Shown here: piece by piece, positions 17,080 to 28,134 of the stretch
Layout of the letters: every line of letters starts with the position of its first letter
How positions within the stretch are numbered: the first letter of the stretch is position 1
Assembly: GCA_963773155.1 (NCBI GenBank)
Contig: CAVZAB010000018.1
Coordinates: 172,004-236,003 of the forward strand
Length of the DNA stretch: 64,000 nt
Source: CAVZAB01 sp963773155
GTDB lineage: Bacteria; Pseudomonadota; Alphaproteobacteria; Rhizobiales; Beijerinckiaceae
Direction: 5' to 3'
Notes under the pieces: generated by a model
What the model was told of the DNA's origin: nothing
The model's input: the letters and a program-made list of their open reading frames with translations, nothing else
Database searches by the model: none
Program-made: the position numbers and the translations under genes

Positions 17080-18228
17080 TCAGCACGGCCGGTCTCCGGT
17101 GGCGGCGTAATCGGGCAGCGCGAATGCCACCTGGTCCGGCAAGGGCAGATCGATCCACCCGCCCTTGGCCATGGAAAGATAGCTTGCCTGGACCACTTCC
17201 TGCGCCTTGAGGCCGTCACCGCCGGTCGGGCCAGCGATGCGACCGGTCCTCACCGCCGCGCAGAATGCCTCGAGCTGGGCGGCGTAGGGATTGCGGCGCG
17301 GCGGCTTGATTGTGATCCAGCCGCCGGAAAACGTCTTCCACCAGGCTTCCGGATAATGCGCCTCGCGCAGAATGTCGGGGAGTTCGTCGACGGTCTGTTC
17401 CGTATAGACGGCGAGTGGCGCGGCGTGGAAGGGATCGAGTGTCTCGCTGCAGAGATGGATCGTCCCGGTGGTGCCGTAAAAATCCGTGCCGTCGGCGATG
17501 TTGGGCGAAAAGCGATTGCTGGTCAGACAGCCGCGTGCCCCGCTGGCGAGCCGGCCGAGCAGCCAGACATTGTCGTCGACGGGCTGCGGCAGGCTACTGT
17601 GGACGAGCTCGGCAAATACGCTGCTGAATTCGCCGAGAATATGCCGGGTGAGGTCGATCCGATGAATCATCAAATCGATGATGGTGGCGCCGCCCGACTG
17701 GCTGAGATCATAGCGATAAGACGTCGCGGCCGGATAGGCATCGGCCTTTTCGCCATAGACCGATCGGAACTGGTGGACCTTGCCGATGAAGCCGGACTCG
17801 ATCAACGATTTGGCGATGCCGACTTGCGGCCAGAAACGTTGGTTGAAGCCGACCTGGAGGCGGACGCCGGCAGCGCTGCAGGCCGCCACCATCTCGCGGG
17901 CCTCGGCAAGATTGATCGCCAGCGGCTTCTCGCAAAAGACGTGCTTGCCGGCCGCGGCCGCGGCAATGACGGCCGCGCAATGATCGCGGTTCGGCGTTGC
18001 GATAAGCACGGCGTCCACGTCGGCGGCAGCCAACAGAGCGGTAAGCTCACCATAGACCCTCCCGCCGAATCGGGCGGAAAGCGCCATTGCCCGCTCGCCG
18101 GCCGGATCATAGATCGCGGCAAGTGTGGCCGCCTCAGTGCCGGCAATCGTCGGCGCGTGGCTCAACCGCATGATGGCGCCGGCGCCGATCAGGCCGATCC
18201 GTACCGGTGTCGCGCCATTGCCTGTCAT
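17080..18228 (-). CDS. Gfo/Idh/MocA-family oxidoreductase
   Basis: 382 residues. N-terminal Rossmann motif IGLIGAGAIMRLSHAPTI, then the conserved CEKPLA (EKP motif) and the GGATIIDLMIHRIDLTRHIL segment of the C-terminal domain, which carries the usual Asp and His. Family members oxidise or reduce sugars, inositols and related compounds with NAD(P). The ATG at 18228 is chosen because it sits directly before the Rossmann motif; upstream reading overlaps the M20 gene. It lies 13 bases after the M20 stop and eight bases before the alcohol dehydrogenase, so these are co-transcribed. Confidence 0.87.
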   Translation of the reverse strand: MTGNGATPVRIGLIGAGAIMRLSHAPTIAGTEAATLAAIYDPAGERAMALSARFGGRVYGELTALLAAADVDAVLIATPNRDHCAAVIAAAAAGKHVFCEKPLAINLAEAREMVAACSAAGVRLQVGFNQRFWPQVGIAKSLIESGFIGKVHQFRSVYGEKADAYPAATSYRYDLSQSGGATIIDLMIHRIDLTRHILGEFSSVFAELVHSSLPQPVDDNVWLLGRLASGARGCLTSNRFSPNIADGTDFYGTTGTIHLCSETLDPFHAAPLAVYTEQTVDELPDILREAHYPEAWWKTFSGGWITIKPPRRNPYAAQLEAFCAAVRTGRIAGPTGGDGLKAQEVVQASYLSMAKGGWIDLPLPDQVAFALPDYAATGDRPC

Positions 18229-18241
18229 CGCTGCCGCCCTG

Positions 18242-19420
18242 TCATGCCGGCGCCGCGTCGTTGAGAAACAGGAGTGAGGCGGCAATGAGCAGGCGCGCCC
18301 CGAGCTGCATCGCCGTTTCGTCGATCGTGAACTTAGGATGGTGCAGCGGATAGCTTGCACCATGGCGCACACCGAGCCGGCAATAGGCGGAAGGCCGGCG
18401 CTCGGCGTAAAAGCCGAAATCGTCGGCGACGCTCCAGCCAGGCAATTGGCGCGCCGTCCCGGCGCAGGCGCCGGCGGCGAGGGCGAGGAGACCGGCGATC
18501 GCCGGATCGTTGACGACGGGCGGCTCGCCCTCGGTGATATGCAGGCTTGCTTCGGCGCCATGGGCCCGGGCCAGGTTTTCGACGATCGCCCGGATGCGCC
18601 GGTGTGCAAAGGCGCGGTTGGCTTTCGTGTCGGTTCGAACCGTGCCCTTCATCATCACCCGATCGGCGAGGATATTATAGGCGCCGCCGCCCTCGATGCC
18701 GGTCACCGAGATCACGACGGCGGCGCCGGGGTCGGTTCCGCGGGCGACGATCTTTTGCAATTCACCGATGATCGCAGCGCCAACCATGATCGCATCGACG
18801 CCTTCGTGCGGCCTGGCTGCATGCGCGGCCGTTCCGGTGATCGTAATGTCGAAAATATCGCTGGCAAGCGTGCAGGTTCCCGCGCCGACCGCCACCTCGC
18901 CGGTGTCCAGATAGGGATCGACATGCAGCGCCAAGACGGCATCGACATCATCGATCCAGCCCTCTTCAACGATCCGTCGACCGCCGAGCGGTTCAGCCTC
19001 TTCAGCCGGCTGAAAGACAAAGCGTACCGTGCCCCGAAAAAGATGCCGTTTGCGGTGCAAGCTCGCCGCCGCGGCAAGCGCCATGGCGACATGGGCATCG
19101 TGGCCGCAGGCATGCATGACGCCAGCCCGAAGCGAGGCAAAGGGCAGATTGGTTTCTTCCTGGATCGGCAGGGCATCCATATCGGCGCGAATGGCGAGCC
19201 GCCGGTTGGAATGGCCAGCCATGCCGGCAATGTCGACAATTAAGCCGGTCGAGGCCGCGGGCCGCGCCGCGGCAATGCCGAAGCCTTCCAGCGCCGCCCC
19301 GACAAAGGCCTGGGTTGAGAATTCGCCATTCGACAATTCCGGATATTGGTGGAGGTGACGGCGGATCTCAATCATCCGCTGCGCAACATCCGGGTCGAGT
19401 TCAACCGGCTCGCGCGTCAT
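18242..19420 (-). CDS. M20-family amidohydrolase/deacetylase
   Basis: 392 residues. Metal-site motifs of the M20 amidohydrolase group are visible: MHACGHDAHVAM (Cys/His), FVFQPAEEAEPLGG (Glu-Glu) and PLHHPKFTIDE near the C-terminus. Such enzymes remove acyl groups from amino-acid derivatives. The ATG at 19420 overlaps the TGA of the upstream M24 gene (ATGA), strong evidence for joint translation. Given the DoeA-like neighbour, a role as deacetylase of an acetylated diamino acid is a reasonable guess; from memory, some ectoine-degradation operons pair DoeA with an M20-type deacetylase named DoeB2. Confidence 0.87.
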   Translation of the reverse strand: MTREPVELDPDVAQRMIEIRRHLHQYPELSNGEFSTQAFVGAALEGFGIAAARPAASTGLIVDIAGMAGHSNRRLAIRADMDALPIQEETNLPFASLRAGVMHACGHDAHVAMALAAAASLHRKRHLFRGTVRFVFQPAEEAEPLGGRRIVEEGWIDDVDAVLALHVDPYLDTGEVAVGAGTCTLASDIFDITITGTAAHAARPHEGVDAIMVGAAIIGELQKIVARGTDPGAAVVISVTGIEGGGAYNILADRVMMKGTVRTDTKANRAFAHRRIRAIVENLARAHGAEASLHITEGEPPVVNDPAIAGLLALAAGACAGTARQLPGWSVADDFGFYAERRPSAYCRLGVRHGASYPLHHPKFTIDETAMQLGARLLIAASLLFLNDAAPA

Positions 19421-20595
19421 TTGCAAAAGACCGCGCGCGGGAACGACGTCAGGCATTCGGCGCCGCCCTTTGTCACCAGAATCGTCTCGCTGATTTCCAG
19501 ACCCCAGCCGTCCATCCACATGCCGAGGATGCAATGCAGCGTGTGGCTTTCGGCCAGCCGCGTGCGATCGCCGGCGCGCAGGCTGATCGTGTGCTCGCCC
19601 CAATCCGGCGGGTAAGCCAATGCCCATGGCATAGCCGATGCGTGAGTTCCTTTTTCAGACCGTGGCGTTCGATCACCCGACGCCAGGCCATTTCGACCGC
19701 TTCGGCGGTGACCCCTGGCCTGGTTGCGGCAAGGACCGCATCCATGCCTTCCAGCACCGCCGCGGCGGTGTCGGCCACTTTGGCCGAGACTGCGCCGAGC
19801 TGCATGGTTCGGGCGAGGCCCGCGGTATAGTGCCGGCATGCCCCGGCCAGTTCGAGGGCGACGACTTCATTGGCAGCGAATCGGCGGTCGCTCCACAGCA
19901 CATGCGGCGCCGTTGCGTTCTCGCCGCCGAGAATGGTCGGCGGCAGCGCGGTTATGTCGCCGCTGAACGCACTCTGGCCGGCCATCTGCGCTTGATAGAT
20001 TCTGGCCACCGCATCGCATTCGCGCACGCCCGGCGCGATCGTCTCATAGGCCGCCCGCATGGTCGCTTCGGCGATGCGCGCCGCCTTGCGCATATAAGCG
20101 ATTTCGGCGGCCGATTTCTCCGCCCGAAGCCAATTGACGATCAGGCCCGCATCGACGAGCCTGGCATTGGGCAGTGCCGCGGTAAAACGCGCATGCGCCC
20201 GTGGCGAATAATAATAGGACTCGAGTTCGACCGCGATCCTTTGCGAGCCCCAGCCCCGGTCCACGATCCAGCGGCCGATCCAGTCCATCGGGTGGCGATC
20301 GTCCTGCTGGACATAGGATTCCGGATAGCCGATCACCTGTTCGCTCGCCATCCAGACCGTCAATTTGCCGCCGGCGGCATCCATCGCACGACCGATCCAG
20401 ACCGGCTCTGCGTCGTGCCAAAGGAACCAGCACAACCTGCGGCGTATAGAAGGACCAGCCGTCATAGGCGGTGAGATAATATTGATTGGCGACATCGGTG
20501 ACGACCAATAGGTCGATGCCCTTAGCCTGCATCGCCGTGCGCAGACGGGTAAGACGGGCGCGGTATTCCTCTTTCGAAAACGGCAAGGGAACCAT
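19417..20595 (-). CDS. M24-family creatinase/ectoine-hydrolase-like protein, frameshifted
   Basis: Starts at ATG 20595 (MVPLPFSKEEYRARLTRLR), where the N-terminal domain of the creatinase/DoeA group is clear. Similarity moves to the next frame near 20420 and again twice near 19625-19640 (IGYAMGIG, then YPPDWGEHTISL), each shift equivalent to one extra base; it ends with a TGA at 19417-19419. Metal-ligand aspartates of classical M24 peptidases are replaced (ALELAGACRHYTAGLART), as in the metal-free creatinase branch. The segments around GYPESYVQ and HPMDWIG resemble ectoine hydrolase DoeA. First gene of the operon with M20, Gfo/Idh and alcohol dehydrogenase genes. Confidence 0.78.
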
Positions 20596-21064
20596 GGCGC
20601 TTTGTCTCCTATCGGCCGCAGGGCGGACCGGTGTCGCCTGCCCGCAGATCCGACAGGAACAGCCACGCAACAGCGCCCAGGCCGCTTGCAAAGCACCGAC
20701 CATCCTCGGCGTGGGCGGCGATCCGCCGCTCCAAAGGTCGCGCGCTCGGGTTTCCACAGCGGCCGTACGAGAGCCTCGGTTCGCCGCCCGCAATACCGCC
20801 AGCCGCCGGCATATCGGGGGCGGTGTGGAAGCTCGATGCGAAGCCCAGATCGGACGCGAGCGGGTCGCCTTTGGCCGCGCCGGGCCGGCCGGCATGATCG
20901 GCGGCCGTTTGGATGTTTCTGTTCATCGCGATCTGACGCCTCCCGGTCCATCTAAAGCCGAAGCGCGACTTGCGCGCAAGCCGCGCCAGCCGTCGGAGGC
21001 TGTTAGCGGTTGCGCCGGGCAATCGACCCACGTTACCAGAGTGGCCGGTCGAACCGGGGATTGC
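20596..21064. other. 469-base divergent intergenic region
   Basis: Separates the minus-strand M24 operon from the plus-strand BenE gene, so promoters for both should lie here. Open frames across it have shadow-like composition and no family similarity. I cannot point to a specific promoter. Confidence 0.5.
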
Positions 21065-22258
21065 ATGATGGACGGGCAGATAAGGAGGGCCGAACCGGCC
21101 GGGACATGGGTTCAGCCGGTTTCGGCGGGGTTTCTTGCCGCTATCGTTGGCTTCGCCAGTTCCTTTGCCATTGTGCTGCAAGGTCTGGTCGGGGTCGGAG
21201 CCAGTCCCCGTCAGGCGGCCTCGGGCCTGCTCGCTTTGTGCGTGATCAAGGGATTGCTCGGGATCGCCCTCAGCCTCTGGACCCGCCAGCCGATCAGCAT
21301 AGCCTGGTCAACGCCGGGCGCTGCTCTGCTGCTTGCGATGGGGGCGCCGCAAGGCGGTTTTGCGACGGCGGTGGGTGCCTTTTTGGTCTGCGCGTTTCTG
21401 ATCCTTCTCGCCGGCCTGTGGCGGCCGTTTGGTCGCGCCGTCCTGGCGATCCCCATGGCCATTGCCAGCGCTATGCTCGCCGGCGTGCTGCTCGACCTAT
21501 GCATTGCGCCGATGAAGGCGCTCTCGGCATTGCCGCTGCTGACGCTACCGATCGTCCTCGTTTGGCTCTTCGCGCTGCGCTTTGCCCGGATGCTCGCCGT
21601 GCCCATGGCAGTACTGATGACGGCCTTGGTGATCGCCGTTGCGACGCCGCTGCCAGCCAATTTCTCGGCCGAATTTCTCGCCGTGCCGCTGTTTGTGGTG
21701 CCGCAATTCTCGCTGGCCGCCTGTATCAGCCTCGGCCTGCCGCTATTCCTCGTCACCATGGCCTCGCAGAACGTGCCGGGCCTCGCGGTTTTGGGTGTCA
21801 ATGGCTATCGGCCGGATCTCAGCCCGATTCTCGTCGCAACCGGACTCGCCAGTTCTGTCATTGCGCTATTCGGCGGCCACGCGATCAATCTTGCGGCGAT
21901 AACCGCAGCCCTGTGTGCGGGCCCGGAAGCCCATCCCGATCCGGCCAGGCGCTATCTCGCTGCGGCCAGCGCCGGGACAACCTACATCGGGCTCGGTCTT
22001 TTCGCTGGCTTTGCTTCGGCCTTTATTGCGGCCTCGCCGCCGCTGCTGGTCGAAGCAGTCGCCGGCCTTGCGCTGTTGGGCAGCCTGGCTGCGGCGCTGG
22101 CGAATGCGCTGGCCAAGGAGGAGCAGCGGCTCGCCGCGAGCGTGGCCTTTGCGACGACCGCTTCGGGGGTCGTCTTCTTTTCGATCGGCGCGGCTTTCTG
22201 GGGCCTTCTGGCGGGGGTTTTTGTCCTGCTCGTTCAAAGAGGGGGGCTGAAGGCCTAA
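21065..22258 (+). CDS. BenE-family (benzoate/H+ symporter type) transporter
   Basis: 397 residues with about twelve membrane segments. The early pattern SAGFLAAIVGFASSFAIVLQGLVGVGASPRQAASGL, the WSTPGAALLL segment and MASQNVPGLAVLGVNGYRP are hallmarks of the BenE family, which includes the Acinetobacter benzoate/H+ symporter; many members have other, unknown substrates. No benzoate-degradation genes occur in the window, so the substrate is open. Start ATG at 21065 or 21068. The stop abuts the stop of the convergent adenylate cyclase with no gap. Confidence 0.85.
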   Translation: MMDGQIRRAEPAGTWVQPVSAGFLAAIVGFASSFAIVLQGLVGVGASPRQAASGLLALCVIKGLLGIALSLWTRQPISIAWSTPGAALLLAMGAPQGGFATAVGAFLVCAFLILLAGLWRPFGRAVLAIPMAIASAMLAGVLLDLCIAPMKALSALPLLTLPIVLVWLFALRFARMLAVPMAVLMTALVIAVATPLPANFSAEFLAVPLFVVPQFSLAACISLGLPLFLVTMASQNVPGLAVLGVNGYRPDLSPILVATGLASSVIALFGGHAINLAAITAALCAGPEAHPDPARRYLAAASAGTTYIGLGLFAGFASAFIAASPPLLVEAVAGLALLGSLAAALANALAKEEQRLAASVAFATTASGVVFFSIGAAFWGLLAGVFVLLVQRGGLKA

Positions 22259-23521
22259 TCAGGCCTCGGCCGGACGGTAGACGTCGACCGGCTCACTGAA
22301 GCCGCGGACTTCGAATTGGCCAAGATGGGTCGTGCCCTTTGCGAGCCGCTCGGCGAAGGCGGCCGAGACCAGCAACGGTTCTTTCAGGGTCCGGTTGAGG
22401 CCGGCGAGGCGGCTGGCGAGCGCGACGTCGCGGCCGATGACGGTAAAGTCGAGGCGCAGGCCCGAGCCGATATTGCCGTAGGCGACTTCGCCGAAATGCA
22501 AGGCGAGGCCGGCCCGCAATTGCGGGCCGGCCGGGTGGTCCTGGTTATAGGCCGTCAGCGCGCCGAGCGCCGCGCGTGAGGCGGCCAGTGCTCGGAATTG
22601 CGGCGCTCTGACAGCGCTCGCCGATTCGCGAAAAATCGCCAGCAGGCCGTCGCCCATGTATTTCAGGACCTCGCCCTGCTCGGCCTCGATCGCCGGCACC
22701 AGGCAATCAAAGAACTGATTGAAGACGGCGACCGCAGCGGCGCCGCTCATAGCGGCGGTCAGAATCGAGGAATTGCGCATGTCCGCGAACAATATGGCCG
22801 ATTCTATCGTAGTCACCTGGCCGCGCTTGACATTGCCGGCGAGGATTGCCTGTTTCGGCTCGTCGCCGACATAGGTGGTGAGCACATTGTCGAGGGTCCG
22901 CCAGGCGATCCGGATTTCGATCAGGGCCGAGAGGGCCGGAAACACATAGAGCACCACCGCCAGATCCTCGGCGGAAAACCCGCCTTTGGCGCGGGTTGCC
23001 AGCGTTACCCATGCCATCGATCCATTCAGCAGAGAAATCGGCAGGCAGATATATTGCGTGTAGCCGCTGCGCTTGAGATCGGGAACGATGCCGAAGGCAT
23101 GGTCCGGCACTGTTTCGAGCCACAATTCGAGCGGCAGCCGCGAGCGGGCAGTGGCATAGAATGGGCTCATCCGATAGGCCTGATCGTCCTCCGTCGGCCG
23201 AACATAGGTGGTCTCCGAGGAGCCCTTGCCGCGTTCCCAAGCGCGGCCGATCGCATCGAGCTTGGCATGCAAAATCGAGATCGATATCGTCAGGCGGTCG
23301 ATCGGCAGGCCGAGCGCGGCGAACTTGTGGCTCAATACCTCGACGTCCTCCGGCTTTGGCAATCCGCGCCGGCTCGGGCGCAGCCAATCGACGATGTCGT
23401 GGACCGCCGGCAGGCGCGCCGCCCCGATGATCGCCGCCAAAGCCTGCGAAGAGCATTGCCACAAGTGTACGAGGTCCGGGCGCTTTCCCACCATTGCCGC
23501 CTCGGCGTTCCGCCCTGCCAT
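22259..23521 (-). CDS. class III adenylate/guanylate cyclase with N-terminal sensory region
   Basis: 420 residues. The C-terminal cyclase domain (about 245-420) shows ILFADMRNSSILT with the first metal Asp, then VLKYMGDGLLAIF with the second, and a later GRDVALASRLAGLNRTL stretch near the purine/transition-state region. The N-terminal ~230 residues resemble the region found in many rhizobial cyclases, possibly GAF-like, without membrane segments. Product (cAMP or cGMP) cannot be decided by eye. The gene converges directly on benE, and its 5' side faces thiE, so it is transcribed alone. Confidence 0.85.
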   Translation of the reverse strand: MAGRNAEAAMVGKRPDLVHLWQCSSQALAAIIGAARLPAVHDIVDWLRPSRRGLPKPEDVEVLSHKFAALGLPIDRLTISISILHAKLDAIGRAWERGKGSSETTYVRPTEDDQAYRMSPFYATARSRLPLELWLETVPDHAFGIVPDLKRSGYTQYICLPISLLNGSMAWVTLATRAKGGFSAEDLAVVLYVFPALSALIEIRIAWRTLDNVLTTYVGDEPKQAILAGNVKRGQVTTIESAILFADMRNSSILTAAMSGAAAVAVFNQFFDCLVPAIEAEQGEVLKYMGDGLLAIFRESASAVRAPQFRALAASRAALGALTAYNQDHPAGPQLRAGLALHFGEVAYGNIGSGLRLDFTVIGRDVALASRLAGLNRTLKEPLLVSAAFAERLAKGTTHLGQFEVRGFSEPVDVYRPAEA

Positions 23522-23626
23522 TGACCCGTCCTGATCTCCCGCGCCGCCTCGGGGCAGCTTTGTCTTCCCATTTGGCCCCTCTTGGCGCTATTACAAGCCG
23601 GCGCCGAGGCGGGTTCAGAGGATGGC

Positions 23627-24301
23627 ATGCCAATCGTCGATGTGCGACTGAACGTAATTCTCGACGCCGGTTTTGCGCCGCGCACCCATCTCTCCGGTTT
23701 TGCGGAAGCGGCTCTGCACGGCGGCGCGAGCCTGCTGCAATACCGCGACAAGAGCGGCTCGGCCGCCGATGTCGAGCGGGTCGGGCGTGAATTGATGGCG
23801 GTTCTGGCCGAGGGAGCCGTTCCGCTCGTTCTCGACGATCATGTCGAGATCGCCGGTCTGATCGGCGCCGACGGCGTCCATCTTGGCCGCGACGACATGC
23901 CACCGGCCCTCGCTCGCCGCCTGCTCGGCACCAATGCGATTATCGGCCGGACGATCCAGTCTTTGGCCGATGCGGCCGGGCTCGTCGACGAGCCGGTCGA
24001 CTATGCCTGTATCGGCGGCCTGTTCGCGACGGGGAGCAAGGCCGATGCCAATCCGCCGATTGGCATCGACGGGTTCCGGCGGCTGCGCGAAGCGATTGCG
24101 GCGCGCTGGCCGGCCCTGCCGGTCGGCGCGATCGCCGGCATCACCAAGCGAAACGCCGCAGCTGTTGTTGCCGCCGGCGCCGATGGCATTGCTGTCATTC
24201 GTGCGGTAATGGGCGCTAGCGACCCCCGAAAAGCTTGCCTGGAACTGCGTCAAATCATTGATTTGGCGCTGATTCGCCGGCACGGGGCGGCGTCCGGCTA
24301 G
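23627..24301 (+). CDS. thiE: thiamine-phosphate synthase
   Basis: 224 residues. ThiE joins HMP-pyrophosphate with thiazole phosphate to give thiamine phosphate. The diphosphate-binding QYRDK near residue 39, VPLVLDDHVEIAGLIGADGVHLGRDDM, and the C-terminal GADGIAVIRAVMGA phosphate-binding stretch are all typical. Start ATG at 23627 places the first beta strand (RLNVILDAGF) correctly; the frame extends further upstream but lacks homology. Other thiamine genes are not seen nearby. It is followed by the CIRCE element of groESL. Confidence 0.88.
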   Translation: MPIVDVRLNVILDAGFAPRTHLSGFAEAALHGGASLLQYRDKSGSAADVERVGRELMAVLAEGAVPLVLDDHVEIAGLIGADGVHLGRDDMPPALARRLLGTNAIIGRTIQSLADAAGLVDEPVDYACIGGLFATGSKADANPPIGIDGFRRLREAIAARWPALPVGAIAGITKRNAAAVVAAGADGIAVIRAVMGASDPRKACLELRQIIDLALIRRHGAASG

Positions 24302-24318
24302 GATTGCGAGGAAATGCC

Positions 24319-24343
24319 TGGCACTCCCCTTGATAGAGTGCCA
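24319..24343 (+). promoter_or_regulatory. CIRCE operator (HrcA binding site)
   Basis: Perfect inverted repeat TGGCACTC-N9-GAGTGCCA, close to the consensus TTAGCACTC-N9-GAGTGCTAA. It lies 65 bases upstream of groES. HrcA is known to bind such elements and repress groESL until heat shock. Confidence 0.95.
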
Positions 24344-24359
24344 ATGCATGCCCACATGT
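24329..24359 (+). promoter_or_regulatory. possible RpoH-type heat-shock promoter
   Basis: CTTGAT at 24329-24334 and CCCACATGT at 24351-24359 resemble the -35 and -10 elements of sigma-32 promoters, with suitable spacing. The -35 lies inside the CIRCE repeat, so HrcA binding would block it. This is inference from the match only. Confidence 0.4.
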
Positions 24360-24407
24360 CTGGCATTGGCGGGCCCCGCCAAACCCATCCAGACTTAGGG
24401 AGTTCCC

Positions 24408-24695
24408 ATGAAATTCAGACCCCTGCATGACCGCGTCGTCGTCCGTCGCCTTGAAGGCGAGGAGAAGACGAAGGGCGGCATCATTATTCCCGACACGGCG
24501 AAGGAGAAGCCCCAGGAGGGCGAGATTATCGCGGTCGGGGTCGGCGCGCGCGATGAGGCGGGCAAGCTTGTCCCGCTCGATGTGAAGAAGGGCGACAAGG
24601 TGCTGTTTGGCAAATGGTCAGGCACCGAAGTCAAGATTGATGGTCAGGAACTGCTGATCATGAAGGAATCCGACATCATGGGCATTGTGGGCTAG
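24408..24695 (+). CDS. groES: co-chaperonin GroES
   Basis: 95 residues, full length. MKFRPLHDRVVVRRLEGEEKTKGGIIIPDTAKEKPQEG, with the mobile loop, is unmistakable. GroES caps the GroEL ring during ATP-driven folding. ATG at 24408 is preceded by a strong ribosome binding site (agggagttccc). Forms an operon with groEL, 46 bases downstream, under the CIRCE element at 24319. Confidence 0.98.
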   Translation: MKFRPLHDRVVVRRLEGEEKTKGGIIIPDTAKEKPQEGEIIAVGVGARDEAGKLVPLDVKKGDKVLFGKWSGTEVKIDGQELLIMKESDIMGIVG

Positions 24696-24741
24696 CGCCC
24701 GTCCATCGGTCGATCGATCTAAATTTCAGGAGTACAGAACA

Positions 24742-26379
<1,638 letters not shown>

Positions 26380-26402
26380 TCGACGAAGCCGGCTTCCGGC
26401 CG

Positions 26403-26432
26403 AGGACCGCCCCGCAACGGGCGGTCCTTTTC
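26403..26432 (+). terminator. rho-independent terminator of groESL
   Basis: Stem GGACCGCCC / GGGCGGTCC with a six-base loop (cgcaac), followed by TTTTCGTTT. It lies 24 bases after the groEL stop. Confidence 0.9.
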
Positions 26433-26545
26433 GTTTGCCCACCGCGACTAGCTTTGGGGCTTGCCATTGCCGGATGCGGGCGGCATAGGGATGGCGCGCG
26501 GGGGCGAAGCCGCGAGGCCCTCAGCCGGGCCCGGGTGAAGAGGAC

Positions 26546-27515
26546 ATGGCAATGGCGGCGAAAAATCTCGCGGGCAAATATTTCTCGATTAACAATCGGG
26601 CGGCCAAATATTTGCGGGGCTTGACGGCGCTGTTGCTGGCGTCGGCTTTGCAGGTTGCAGCCCGGGCCGAGGAAAAAATCCTCGAGATCCGGGAATCGCC
26701 CTACAATTCTATATTCATCCGCCAGTACGGCGATATCATCAGCATGAACTTCGGCTACAACAAGACCATCTACACGGAAAGCGAGTTCTACCGGCTCGAC
26801 GACAGCGTGCTGCCGGTGACCTATACAAGGTTCATGACGGCCGGGCTGATGTATGCGGCTGATACAAAGAAGATTCTCTGAGATCGGTTTCGGCGGCGGC
26901 CGCACATCCTGGTACCTGCATCGTTTTCTGCCGCAATCGACGGTACTCTCGGTCGAGCTCGACCCGGTCGTCCTCGAATTGTCGCATAAATATTTCGGCA
27001 TCAAGGACGAGCCGGGCTTCGGCGTAACCAATGAGGACGGACGAATTTTTCTCAGCCGCAACGCGGAAAAATACGATCTCATATTGATCGACGCCTATCG
27101 CGGACCGTTTGTGCCGTTCCATCTGCTGACCAAGGAATTCTATGCATTGGTCAAGGCGCATCTCGCCGAGGGTGGCGTCGTCGTGCAGAATATCGAACCT
27201 TCGACCATGCTGTTTGATTCGGCCGTCAAGACCATCGGTTCGGTCTTTCCGCAGCTGGACTTCTATCCCGCCGACGGCAATATCGTCACCATCGCGTATC
27301 AGGCGGTGCGCTCGCTCGACCAATTGCGCGCCACGGCACTCGAGCGCGACAAGGCGCTGAAGCTCAAATACCCGCTGGCCGCAATGCTGTCGGCGCGCCG
27401 CGTGCTGCGGGCCGAGCCGCAGGTCATCGATCCCTCGGCCAAGGTTCTCACCGATGATTTCGCGCCGGTGGAATCGCTCAAGGCGATCGAGAACCACAAC
27501 CGAAAGTGGCAATGA
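26546..27515 (+). CDS. spermidine-synthase-like methyltransferase-fold protein, frameshifted
   Basis: N-terminal signal/membrane segment (about residues 22-41), then the spermidine-synthase pattern: ESPYNSIFI near the substrate-binding start, followed after a shift at about 26879 by EIGFGGGRTSWYLHRFLP (the nucleotide-binding glycine motif), VELDPVV and LILIDAY. Inserted T in ttctcTgagatc breaks the frame; removing it restores ILEIGFGGG. Joined length is about 322 residues. The next gene encodes the matching membrane half and starts immediately after this stop. Such pairs are common in alphaproteobacteria as split versions of fused MFS/spermidine synthase proteins; true spermidine synthesis is not proven. 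Confidence 0.75.
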
Positions 27516-28121
27516 ATGACGAGACCTTTCGTCATCTATTTCACGGTCTTCGTCGCCGGCGCCATCCTGATGGGATTCGAAATGCTGGGCAGCCGCTATC
27601 TCTATCCGCATTTTGGCGGCAGCATAAACACCTGGGCAGTCCTGATCTCAACCGTTCTTTATGCCTTGACCGCTGGCTATTTCATCGGCGGCTTTCTGAT
27701 CGACCGCTTTCCCTCGGTCGGCCTGATGAGCGCCGCGGTCGGACTTGCCGGTCTCTACATGGCGGCAATCCCGGCGCTCGCCGAAGCCTCGCTGGCCGGG
27801 ATCGTCACCAATTTGGGCGTCGGCCTCTCCGGCATGATGACGGCATCGGCGCTTTTGCTGCTCGTTCCGGTCGCGCTGCTTGGGACGCTGACGCCGGTCG
27901 CCGTCCGCCTCATCCTGCAGGATACCGCGGGTTCGGGACGGGTCGCCGGTCTCGTCTACGGGATTTCGACGGTCGGCAGCGTCTTCGGCACCTTGTTCAC
28001 GACTTTCCAACTGATACCGACCTTCGGTTCGCGGCAGAATACCTATATTTTTGCGGCCTGCCTGGTTGGACTTGGCCTGCTTTTGCGGGCGAGCTTGCGC
28101 GGCCGTTGGCCAGTATCTTGA
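27516..28121 (+). CDS. membrane half of a split MFS/spermidine-synthase-like pair
   Basis: 201 residues, about six membrane segments. It begins with the family-typical VFVAGAILMGFEMLGSRYLYPHFGG and contains the GSGRVAGLVYGISTVGSVFGTLF segment, as in the membrane domain of fused MFS/spermidine synthases. It starts with the base after the TGA of the preceding methyltransferase-fold gene (tgaatg), so the two are translationally coupled and probably act as one complex. Substrate unknown. Confidence 0.78.
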   Translation: MTRPFVIYFTVFVAGAILMGFEMLGSRYLYPHFGGSINTWAVLISTVLYALTAGYFIGGFLIDRFPSVGLMSAAVGLAGLYMAAIPALAEASLAGIVTNLGVGLSGMMTASALLLLVPVALLGTLTPVAVRLILQDTAGSGRVAGLVYGISTVGSVFGTLFTTFQLIPTFGSRQNTYIFAACLVGLGLLLRASLRGRWPVS

Positions 28122-28134
28122 CGGGTAGAATCCG

